Shown in pieces: positions 22,942 through 33,611 of a stretch of DNA of 64,000 bases (positions are counted from its first letter, which is position 1; every line of letters begins with the position of its first letter). A program made the translations under genes and the position numbers. The DNA comes from Schizochytrium sp. TIO01. Its lineage: Eukaryota; Sar; Bigyra; Thraustochytrida; Thraustochytriidae. The notes beneath the pieces were generated by a model. It was given only the letters and a program-made list of their open reading frames with translations. It ran no database searches and was not told the DNA's origin. The stretch is from contig SMSO01000014.1 of assembly GCA_004764695.1 (NCBI GenBank), positions 5,338,845-5,402,844 on the forward strand, written 5' to 3'.

Positions 22942-24470
22942 TCCATTTTCTTACCTAATCTCCACTTCTCAACTCAGACCTGAATAATTCCAATCATCGT
23001 GCCTATCAGTTATATGCAATAATCACACATTTGGAGGTCATATATATAATAAGCTCTTGGAGGAGAGCAAAGGGAAGGAGCTTTGGCTCATTCACGAAGA
23101 GGCACGCTGTTGCATCTGCTTGCGATCGTCGCATAGGATTAACGTTGCACAGTAAAGTTTGAATATCAGACGCACAGCCATGCGTAGATCCCCGATCGCT
23201 AGGCCACTGTCTGCTAGCGATGAAGCTTGGTTTGATTTGATCAATTTTGAAGAACTCATGTTGATTGATAGTAAAGACTTGAAGTTCTGTCCCTTCTTAG
23301 GTATCTTATAATAAAGAAGTCCATTCTCATGATGGGCTACTACATAAGTGCTAGGCAGAGTGCTTAGTGGCGTACCAAACTCTGCAGATCGTATGCATAG
23401 TAGTCGCTTATGTGCTTAATAGGAGGTAGAAATAAAGGCTAAAACGTGCTTTTGTGTATTTTAAGAAGACTGTGACTACACATTGTGTGATATAATTGCT
23501 TAGGTTAGCATTAGTGCACACTTACTACCCAGCAGTGGCTAACTAGCTGCCTCTTATTGATAAGATATGGTGCGTAGTAGTGATCGCTATAGGTGCTCAA
23601 TGGCTTAGCTTTATGCCTGATCATGATCGATAGGTGCCGCCTATCTACTAAGTCAAAATCCAAGAAGAGCTGACCGGGTTAATCTGTGTGCGTTTGCAAA
23701 TGCGTGATCTGAAGACATAAAAACTCAAGTTTCTCAGCGATTGTTGTATGGTCCTTGAGCCTTTGCAAAGTCTTCATTTCATTTCTTCTTTCTAGGAGTG
23801 TATCATCATGTAGCTAGCTAGCTATATATTTGCCTTCTAGGAGTAAAATACTTAATAATAGTAATGAAACAAATGCTTTGTTAAAAGATAATCCTAGGTC
23901 AAGGTATAACTATCAATCTATCATCATGACGAGTGGTTGTTTTGGATTAAGTATTTACCAAAGCTAGAAGATTCTAACTTACAACTTGAACCTCTGACTA
24001 GCGAGAGTGCCAAGCATAAAATGCATACACCCTTTTAATCTACTAGACAGGTACCTACTGCCTTCTTGCCACGAAAACCTGCCTGTATATCAGACTAAAA
24101 ACTAGACATCAAATACACGGGTACCTGTGCCCTGGGTAAGATTATTCATTTATCATAAATGATTATGAACAATTAGTACTTAGGTAGTCAATTGGACATA
24201 GATGTTCTAGTTAAAATAAAGAGATTCGTGTAATGAATCGTAGTATATAGGAGGGAGACATCGTCCCCATTCTCCTATTTCTCTATCGTTCTCTCCCTCT
24301 GTAACTTCAATGACTTATCAATAAAATAGAATTGACAAAAGCCTGAGTTTTATTTATAATGAAAATGAAAAAAAAAAATGATTTTCATCCAAGTTGATCT
24401 CATATGATAGTATGTGTAAGACCTATTATACCTAAGCAGGTAGTCTAATTACTGCTAGGTAGGTACTCTA

Positions 24471-24523
24471 GATAGATAGATAGATTGATTGATTGACTGA
24501 CTGACTGACTGATCGATTGACTG
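24471..24523. repeat. Compound (GATA)/(GATT)/(GACT) microsatellite
   Basis: Tandem tetranucleotides that shift in steps from GATA to GATT to GACT, as expected for an old repeat with spreading point variants. Confidence 0.85.
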
Positions 24524-24696
24524 AGGATAGATTGATCTCAACACTCAATCTCTCATACTTTCGCAGCTGCAGAACTCCTCGCACAGAGAGGCCGGCAGCG
24601 GAGGGTTAGCCGCACTCGTGCCTGTGGGGCTACTTCTCTGGGTCTCTGTGTGGCTACGGTCTATTCTTGGAAAGGCAGTCTCGGAGAAGCGAGCGC

Positions 24697-24768
24697 TGTG
24701 CTGGTGCTGGCTGCTGTTGCCGCTGTTGCTGCTGTTGCTGGTGCTGCTGGTGCTGCTGGTGCTGCTGT
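24697..24768. repeat. CTG/TTG trinucleotide-rich tract
   Basis: About 70 bp of CTG, GTG and TTG triplets. Open frames through it give only Ala/Val/Gly or Leu runs, without a recognisable domain. Confidence 0.7.
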
Positions 24769-25371
24769 CTCATTGGATTCGAAACCTTTCCAACCTAGGT
24801 TTCTCATAAAATTGGAGCCAAGCAAAAGACGCGAGGCATCCTCAGAAGTTAGACTAGAAAGAAGAGGACACGACAACAACAGAGGTAGAGGAAGATAATT
24901 TAAGCTCCCGAGACTTGGTTTCACGAAGATAACTTTGGTCCTTGAATTTGTAATCAGAGTCCTTCTTCAGACATATTAATCGATATTCTTAAATCACTGT
25001 ACTGACCTAAAAAGTCCGTCCGAAATAGATCAATTAGTCGATTACCAGGCGAGCAAACGGATCTTGGGATACTCACGAACAAAGAGGAGTAGACTCTTCT
25101 GATTCTAATTTGCACGCAGTTGTCAGATCTTTGATTGCTTCTCCAGTAAGTAACTGAAGAAGATTTACTCTTCATCTTCCGAGTTTTGAAGTTGGTTAGC
25201 TTGGAGCTTTTATCAAGTCCTTCTCCTGACGAGAGTTTTATTTTTGTGCACCAATTCTCCTCCACATAGAAACGTTTTGCTTCTTTTTTCCTGCTGACCA
25301 CGTGAACGAAAATAGTTCTGCCAAGAGTGGCTCAGCTTGAAGTTGAAGCTGCAGCCCAGCACATTACTACA

Positions 25372-26817
25372 ATGCTACCTTCTTCAGCTTCAGCATCGTC
25401 ATCCAACAAAGCGAATGGTAAAGAGCGGTCTGTCACCGGTCCAAACTCTCGAACGGTCCACGACGATGATACTTTAATGGTTCATGGACACGGCCACACC
25501 GACGAGAAGGGCGTGCCATCTACATCAACTTCATCCTCTGGGACAGGTGACGGTATCCCAGGAGCACCGATTCAACCTGGCCTTGGCGGAGGATCAAGGA
25601 AACGAAGACAAAAGCCACGTGGTCGCCCCCCAGATCGGGAAACCCGTGAGGAGTTCATTATTTCGCCAAGCGATAACATGAAGAGCGAGAGGGCCCAGTG
25701 TAAGCACTGCGCTTGGGAAAAGGCGTACAACCTTCCCCGCTTACGAAGGCACCTTGCCTCTTGTGGGGGATTCCGTCAAAAGGTTGGTCGTGACCGCGTC
25801 AAAGAGCTGTGCGAGCGCTGGCAGGTAAAAATCGACACAGGGGAGAGGACCGGATCGTCGCCTGGTGTTCAACCACCACCTGTAAAGAAGACTCGACTCA
25901 CACCGCTTGAGGATGAGGCGCGAGCTTTGCGGGTTTCGGCAACTGCATCACCAGGAGTCATGCCTCGACAACCGCAGCTCCACCACCCTCACGTCCAGCA
26001 GCAGCACCAGATCCACCACTCTCACCACCAAGCCCAGCAGCAGCAGCACCAACACCACATTCACCACGTACACCACCAGCCTCAGCAGCAAGTTGGCCGC
26101 CATTTGAGACCCGAAAAGGGCCTGGTAGGACAGGCTGCGCTCTCATACACCACCAAGACGCTGCAACAAGCACGAGTCGTCTCCATCATTCGAGCTGTCG
26201 ACCGCGACACAGCTGTGGAGCGTGCCTGCGATCTTGTGAAAAACTGTGGATGCCGTGCGATTGAAATCACCAGAGATTCTAAAGATTGGCTCTATGTGCT
26301 TAAGAGCGTAGTGGATAAGGTTGGAGACCAGGCTGTGGTAGGAGTTGGCACAATTCTTGATTCGGCTGACGTGGCAACTGCTGCTGGAGCTGGTGCAAAG
26401 TTTGCGCTAAGCCCTGTAAACCCACCCGGCTTCATTGATGCGTGTCTAAACTACGATGTTCTCCCTATTCCGGGATGTTACACTCCGCAGGAAATCTTTA
26501 ACGCAACCTCGGCTGGCGCGAACTTTGTGAAGATCTTCCCAGCACAGAGCTTTGGCCTTGACTCGCTTCGTGCTTTGCGTGGAATTAGCTACTTTAAGGG
26601 GGTTAACTTCCTTGCTACAGGTGGCATTGACGAAGCCCGGGCAAGAGAATGGTTTGCCGCAGGTTGCGCAGTAGTTGGTATGGGAGCCCTGATTTGTGGT
26701 GGCGATCTGGGAGAAAAAGACCCTTCTAGGGTTGCTCAACTTCGACAAGAGTATTTAGTCACACCTGGAGGTGGGAGAGAAAAAGCGAGGGGAATTCTTG
26801 ATAGGTTAGCTTTATGA
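25372..26817 (+). CDS. AT-hook/BED-like zinc finger protein fused to a KDPG/KHG-type aldolase
   Basis: A single uninterrupted 481-residue frame with two unrelated halves. The N-terminal half looks DNA-binding: a Ser-rich start, a basic AT-hook (KPRGRPP, 81-87), and a BED-like zinc finger with C110, C113, H127 and C131. A His/Gln-rich tract follows at about 200-245. The C-terminal half (about 260-450) is a class I 2-keto-3-deoxy-6-phosphogluconate aldolase barrel. The Schiff-base lysine K387 in FVKIFPAQ, the general acid/base E298 in AIEITR, the GVGTI strand, the SPVNPP loop and TGGI are all present, so the catalytic set looks intact. KDPG aldolase splits KDPG to pyruvate and glyceraldehyde-3-phosphate in Entner-Doudoroff metabolism. 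Here it might act as a metabolite-sensing domain of a regulator (inference). The frame extends to GTG 25327, but the first ATG is 25372. The last codons overlap the convergent NCX gene by 6 bp. Confidence 0.85.
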   Translation: MLPSSASASSSNKANGKERSVTGPNSRTVHDDDTLMVHGHGHTDEKGVPSTSTSSSGTGDGIPGAPIQPGLGGGSRKRRQKPRGRPPDRETREEFIISPSDNMKSERAQCKHCAWEKAYNLPRLRRHLASCGGFRQKVGRDRVKELCERWQVKIDTGERTGSSPGVQPPPVKKTRLTPLEDEARALRVSATASPGVMPRQPQLHHPHVQQQHQIHHSHHQAQQQQHQHHIHHVHHQPQQQVGRHLRPEKGLVGQAALSYTTKTLQQARVVSIIRAVDRDTAVERACDLVKNCGCRAIEITRDSKDWLYVLKSVVDKVGDQAVVGVGTILDSADVATAAGAGAKFALSPVNPPGFIDACLNYDVLPIPGCYTPQEIFNATSAGANFVKIFPAQSFGLDSLRALRGISYFKGVNFLATGGIDEARAREWFAAGCAVVGMGALICGGDLGEKDPSRVAQLRQEYLVTPGGGREKARGILDRLAL

Positions 26818-29705
26818 TGATGTTTCTAATGGGTTTGAAATGATTCCCTTGGTCTGCAATGCAGAAAGCAAAACATAGGCAATCCACAAAAAGATAAGAA
26901 TAACACATGAGACAATCTTGGCTCTCCGCGGGCCACCGAGTTCGCCGAAGCCCATTCTTCGGCGTGCATACATCAACGCAAAGTATATAACTGCAATAAT
27001 GCAGAAAATTAAGACGGAGAATGAAAGGTTGCCAGGCTTGACAATAAACTGCTCTCCGTGGGCAGCCTTGTAGACAGCGCCAATGACCCAGGGCAGACCC
27101 AAACCAAGGAATACATTGACAGAGTTAGATCCAGTCACATTGCCAATGGAGTTGTCGGCATTATCATCATTCTCTGCCGCCATCTTACTCGCGAATGTAT
27201 CTGGAAGTGAAGTGCCCAGAGCCACGAAGGTGATCGCAGTGACACTATTGTCAAGGCCGATGAGGCAACCAAAAATCTTTGCCACGTCTCCGACGACGAT
27301 GGTAATGATCAGAATGAATAAAAGCGAAACGAAGAAACTGAGCTTGCCGTTGTAGTAGGATGTGGGGGGAACAAGCGCGAAGAGCACCTTCCATCCAAAT
27401 GACATGATGTGTAATGCACAGTCAAGATTCGAAGCTTCGGCTCCATCTTCGCCCTGGACAGTCAGAACATTAATTAGTTGTTCCTTCCAACTTCCAGAAC
27501 CAACATCAACAGCTTCGAGATGAAGTCGCATAAGAGATGCGACACGATCTACAGTAGCCTTATAATTCTCGTCACTGGTAATGGTAATACTGTTCACGCG
27601 ATGCTCACCATAAATGGCTCCACATTCAGGAAAGTTAACAATTTCAAATTCTACTGCAAATGTTGAGTCACGCTCATACGTCTTATTGTCCATGATTGCA
27701 ACCTCAATGATAGCCTCGCGCACACCATGCTCAAAAATTAATGTGCCGCTAGCCTCAAGGTAGTCAGACCCTGATTTAGCACTAGCATCCTTTGTTTTAA
27801 ACTGCACCTTGATACGTCCAGCAATTCCATTCTTGCGAAGAACCTTGATGTGAGCAACTCCTCAGACTCACGAATGACCATAGCACTGTCTTCAAAAGTA
27901 AAAGTTCCGGGTAGATCATCATCTATGATAGTGACTTCTGCAGTTGAAAATGCAGAGTGCTCCAGGTCTACATTGTGGTCAGCACCCTTGACACTGAGAA
28001 CAACCTGGAAAGTTTCGTCAGGTTCATAAACGTTGTCATCAATGATATTGACTGTAATTGTCTTTTCCTTCTCCCCCGGCAAAAAGATGAGTTTGCCGTC
28101 CGTATGCTCAAAGTCTTCGCCGCCGCGTGCAGTACCACTGCGGGTCTCAAAGTACACCATTGAGATAAGCTGCAGCTCTTCATCTGTACCTGTGCGCATG
28201 ACTGGGAGCTCAATGAAGCCGGCATTTTCATTAACACAAAATGCATAGGCCGTGAAGGAAACACGAGGCAATGTCGCCGAGATGTTGGCTACAGTATTCT
28301 CCTCATCTAGAGGAGCATCCTCTAGAATAACTGGGGAGGTATTAGGTGCTTTGACAGCTCCGAGAGAGCCAAGACCAAGACGATCGAGCTCTGATGGAGT
28401 GTTTTGCGCAAATCGCTTGGTAGTATGGCGCTTGAGAAAATCGAGACGCTTAGAAATGACCGAGCGCCCGCCTGCTAGCTTACGTCGAGCATCAATGCGG
28501 TAGCGGTTGGCAGATGTACGATCCTTGAGAAGATCACTGGCTACAGCCTTGGCCATATCATCATCAGAAAGGCCTCGAGGCAGGGACTGAAGCAGCTCGG
28601 CAATTCGACCTTTCTCCTTGTCCTCCATTGTAATGACGCGTTTTCCCGCATGAGCCCCGCCAGTGGCAAACTCAGCGGCTGCTTTCGCGGCATCTTGCTG
28701 AGCTTCAGGATTAGAGCTATCGATGGAGAATTTGCGTCTGTCACGGAGGGCTGTATGGTTTGCTGTGTCGAGCCCAATTACGTGGCCTCCATCAGGACGC
28801 ACCTTGGCAGTGGCCGACTTCCCAAAGAGCTTGGCGAAGAGTCCCTTTGACTCCAAATAAGAAAGACCTACCAGGATGGGGAAAAGAAGAAATGTAATGA
28901 TAGCTTCATGAACGTCAACAACACCATCCTCGCCAAGTACAATGAGCATCCACACGTATGCAAACACAGAGAAAAAGCTAGTAATGATAAAAACGCCATA
29001 GTTTTCGATGACACGCTTCTCCCCCTCGGGAAGCGCAACAACACACACTGAGGTGATAACCAACAAGTTGAAAGCTGCACTACCAACAATGGTACCAGGT
29101 CCCAGGCCATCCTCTGGAGGTTGGTTCAAGGTGCCTACTGTTTCAACGATGGAGAGCAAAATTTCTGGCGCAGAACTTCCCAGGGCCATGAGAGTGAGGT
29201 TCGCAACAGTTTCATTCCATACTAAAACACGATGCTCTTCAGGCTCGCCATCTTCATTTTGCACAACGATGACTTTTTCTTTACTAGTAATAACTTCAAT
29301 TGCTGCCATGAAATGATCGGAAATAATTGCGACACCAAGAAAACACCATCCTAGAAAAAGGAGGTAAATTACAGCGCGGAGATGACCTGGCCACATAAAC
29401 TCATTGAGGAGGAAAGGGAAAATATAGTCACCCATGCACTCATCATACTCAACAGGACTGTCATCTTTTGGCACAAAAAGCATAAACCCCTGAGACATTT
29501 CGGCGGCATAAAGAGAGCAATTTATGCTGGGGTCACTGAGTGAACTGTTAATGATTTCTAAAGGAGTTGTTGTGCACAGATCTAAGCTGTCATCTAATTT
29601 GTTGAGATCCAACATTGCTCGTGCATTTGATGGTTGACTGGCCAGAAAACCAAGACACAGGCAAATGCCTGCCCAACGGGATACTTGTGTTGGGACTGGA
29701 ACCAT
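26812..29705 (-). CDS. Na+/Ca2+ exchanger (NCX/SLC8 type) with Calx-beta domains; one-base frameshift
   Basis: Plasma-membrane type exchanger that extrudes Ca2+ against Na+ influx. Read through, it would be about 964 residues, the usual NCX length. It has a signal peptide at 1-30, an N-terminal helix bundle with alpha-1 repeat (VANLTLMALGSSAPEILLS, about 167-185), and a cytosolic loop with two Calx-beta domains (about 495-600 and 610-710). The C-terminal bundle follows with alpha-2 repeat (FVALGTSLPDTFASKMAAEN). The frame breaks within the second Calx-beta domain near 27849. Upstream frame ends ...ESEELLT; the other frame resumes KVLRKNG... One missing base (ACA-N-TC-AAG) would restore the consensus. 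Nothing else is broken, so an assembly error is as likely as a young null allele. The ATG is at 29703-29705. Confidence 0.88.
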
Positions 29706-32700
29706 AGTGCGTTCTTTTTAGAATCCCAGCTTTGTTCTGCAGTTGTGACGTCGGAGCTGATATACTCTTGACCGTTCAAAGGTCAAGGTGAAGCAATAGA
29801 TTGAACAAATAAGATCAGCTTGTACAAACGAAGTGATGATTTACAATTCTTGCAAAACTGAGACGGGAGAGGTAGTAAGCAAGCCACACGTGTAGGCTGG
29901 CCTCGGCCTGGTCTTCTAGGGTGTACCTATACGCCCCAATGTTCTTTCGATTGTTGGCTTTCCAACAGCAGATGACAAACTGGCTAGGTGAAAAAGCAAT
30001 CGCACATGAATTTGACAATATGCTCTACAGAAAGCACGGCAGAGTGCAGAGTGCAGACCACCGTGCGTGTGTGTGCCAACCTTTCCAAGCAGTGCTTGAA
30101 TCTTTGCTTGTCAAGTTGAAAGCAATCCTTTAAAAAAAAGAAACTTTCGATTTGAAGCAGCGACAACAGCAACACGATATGTGTTGCTTTTTCTCAGTCG
30201 AGTACTTCAGCTGTGAATTGGCTTACTTCACTCGCTGAAGCAAATGGTGAGGTCCTTTTCCGTTTTGCAGCTTGCAAATATTCACAGCCTGGACAGTGTC
30301 TTTTGTTGAGTTGTGATCGAAGTCTCGGGTTTGGTGCTACTGGTGCAGCAGAGAGAGCAGCGCAACAAAGCGTACAGCTTCTCGTTCCGCTGCCGGAGAC
30401 ACTACTCACCCACGACGGCCCCTCTCTCGAAGTTGATAGCTTTGCAGTATGAATTGCTTTCTTCAGAGCTAGCCAAGGCTCATTTAAAATATATGAGCAA
30501 TTGTATGGCTCGATTCTCTGCTCGATCCTTCATTATCGTGGGAGCATTGATCAACAATGCGTTGTGAAAACTCTTTCTTCTCAACGATCAAATTCTTCTT
30601 TGCCAGGATGACCCCACCGGCTAGTCCCCATCTATATGAAACTATAGGAACTTAGCCAACTCTTCTTAGTTATCTTATGTCAATGTTAGGACCTCTTCTT
30701 TGAATGAAGAAAAACTATAGAAATTCAATAGAAGGAAACGCTCGCCTTTCAAAGCGGCTAGGAACCCACGCAAGTAAGGTAATTTACCAGCTTATATTCT
30801 ATGACATGAATTTGCCCAAAATATAAAACAAACTCAGGCTCAATGACCTAGTCGACTTGCACATAATTTTGTAGTTTTCTGTCGTAGCACTAACAGCCAA
30901 CTGTATTTTATATTGCACCCTGCTAGGATCATAATTGTTATTGTTACAAAAATAAAATAAAATAAAACAGCTCTAGGTAGAAATGGAAACTATTAGGTAT
31001 CTAGGTAAAAATTAAAAATTAAAAACATCACTATTAACACTTCATAACAAACTTTGAAGCGTATAAATATAAAAACAAAATAAAATAAAATGAGACACTG
31101 GTGATTGTCCATGTGATAGGAAGGAAGGTGATAGCAGGTATTTGAAATAAGGAGGGGAAAACTATATATAAACGATGATTTCATTGCAATATAGAGAACG
31201 GGCCAGGTCGAGTCACTTTTTAAACAAACTAACTATGCAGATTTTCATACTTGAAGCCTAAACCTACCTCATTTGTATTATTTGCATCGGGGTGGCTAGG
31301 AAAAAACGATAATTAGCAGAAAATCACAAATGCATTCAGCGAATCAAAATGCCATTATGGCAGGGGTGTACTAAATAGTATAGATGTAATATAGCTCAAT
31401 AAGCTCAATAAAGAAAATGACAACCGGACCATAGGCAATGCGATCTCTCGATACATACGCAGCTCAAAAAGTGTTAAAGCGCTGGCATTCCTGCGCCGCC
31501 CTGAAATTAATATTAAGTTTTTTTTTAAATCAGGACCAGATCCGGTCCATGGAGTTCCGTATCTATGAGTGAGCACCGTTTTTTTCTCTAACTTTTTTTT
31601 CTGTTTTTTGAGGTTTCAAGATTGAATGTGCCTCTGCTGACCCTGAAACATTGAAAAACGTTTATTATACTTTCTCCTCTCTATCAGGCGTCACTGCGTT
31701 CATTGTACTTCTGATTGAAGGAAGGTGTATGATCTCCCTATTTCACCTCAAAAACCTTGAACAAAGTAAATGTCTCGATAGCTTTCCAATTTTAGATCCA
31801 ATCATAGTACTCTATTTCAACTCCTCAGAAAATTCATGTCAGGCATTGCAACGAATCACCGAAGATCGCATCTGTGCTACGTTCACCTGAACCTTCTTTT
31901 TTAACCCTGAATCCCGTCACCGTGCTCCCGGTGTGTGGCTTTAAATGTTGTTGACTTCCGGATCTCTCAGCGCACACCTCCATTTATTAATGTCTCTAAA
32001 GAACATTACTTGGTGCTTTGCTCTTGAAGCGAGCCTTCTTCTTCACTACCCTATGCTTCAGGCTCTTTGAGCTAACTCGGCCCTTTCCAGATAATAACAG
32101 CTACTACGTTTGTTTTATAGAAAGGTACTTGTTACATCAAGTGATGCAACTAATCCTACAGGGAATAGCACCATCTTGCTACTGCGCGCATTTAAATTCG
32201 CATCCTGGTGCAGATAAACTTAACCCAGGTCGACAACTTCAGTAGTTCCACGATTAGCAGGGTTCTCTTGTAACAATTTCCCATTGACCTCCTCTCAGCG
32301 ATCGCTTCCGGTCAGATCTTGTTTATTTGAGCCAATATTCTAACCTTGCTGGCGCACCCGTGAATGGAAACGAAGAAAGATCTGTTTGAAGACCCATACC
32401 AATGATGAGCCGCTGAAGCGTGAAAGGGGTGAAAACTGCAAACTCCATCCAGGGTTCCGTTGCAGCGTGCTGCAAAGTATCCTCACTCCTATAATAACAG
32501 ACAAAGTGTATATCACATGGCGATAAATATGTTTGACTTCACCAGTTCCATTGAACATAAATAATTTGTAAACGGAAGAGGTGTACATAGATAGCACAAT
32601 CGATGGCTTAGTTAGGATAGGATAGGCCTTCGCCTTTCTATGATCAAGCTGTATCCCCAATCACTGCTATGTTAAGCTGTAGAGGAGCTCTAGAAAAGAA

Positions 32701-33611
32701 GTAGAAAAGAAATTCATTCTATTTGATAGTAGGCCATGTAGCCTTCCAGTGGTGTTGATGGCGCTGTCTTAGTGGAGCGTTCTTTTGCATCGCATCATTC
32801 AAGTTCAAGATAGATTACTCTCGGCGGCGGCCAGAGGTTATTCCTGTAAAGCTTACTTGAGCAGTAACTCGAGAGAAACGATCAAGAGATCGATGATTTT
32901 CGCGAATCGAGTCGGCAAAGGTCATAAAGGGTGAATGAGATGACCACCTCCCATATCTTGAAAGGAACGAACTTCAATCCAGTCGGCAAATAAACTAAGA
33001 AGATAAAAATGATGATTCTGGCATGCCAAGACTGGGTCACTAAGAGACATCGTCTATCGCAGTATCAGACTTTGCTACCTCCACTTGATGTTGAACTTCC
33101 CTTTCCTCGGATCCAACAAAACATTCCCAGCGGCAGACTATCAAGAACTATTTTTCTGAAGCCCGGTTTTTCAACCAAGCTTTGCTCCGAACAGAGTGTG
33201 AAGAAACCAAATGGACTATTATTCTAGATCTCTCTAAATTTATCTCATTAACCTACTGCTATGTATCTCCTATATAGGCGCTAGTTCGCCTACATTGGCA
33301 ATTTAGCTACGAAACCACTAGGGTAGTGCTATGGATTGTCTTAGTAGTGCAGATTTCAAAATGGGTCTCAGCGTAGCAGTCTCCTACTGAAGGTGCTATC
33401 CATGGAAAGATACTATTAGTTCAAGGCCTAGCTAGCTAGTAGGTACTTGGCCTAGATGACCATTTTCAATAATGCGGTGCTATGGAATAAACTATGTGGG
33501 GTTATAGCTGCTGAAGAAAAGCTTCTGCTGCGTTTGAAGACCATCAGAAAACTACAAATCCAAAGACCTCTCGCATTCTTCACAGTCTTCGCAGCTTCAA
33601 CAACAAGCATC
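29706..33611. other. 3.9-kb intergenic region
   Basis: AT-rich, no recognisable gene on either strand. Patches of higher GC near 30200-30470 and 31900-32450 carry short open frames without identifiable motifs. The last about 150 bp before 33612 probably form the cyclophilin 5' UTR. Confidence 0.55.

Larger units (their letters stand above)
22942..25371. other. 2.4-kb intergenic region with simple repeats
   Basis: AT-rich, with GCTATA/TAGCTAGC-like short repeats around 23330-23830 and no recognisable gene. It includes a tetranucleotide tract at 24471-24523 and a CTG-rich tract at about 24697-24768. The GC-richer stretch at 24570-24780 may be an upstream promoter or non-coding exon of the zinc-finger/aldolase gene. 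Confidence 0.5.

Noticed and set aside
24650-24898. 82-codon Ala/Val-rich frame upstream of the zinc finger/aldolase gene
   Set aside because: Starts at GTG and owes its openness to the CTG-rich repeat. No domain and no splice junction clearly links it to the downstream gene.
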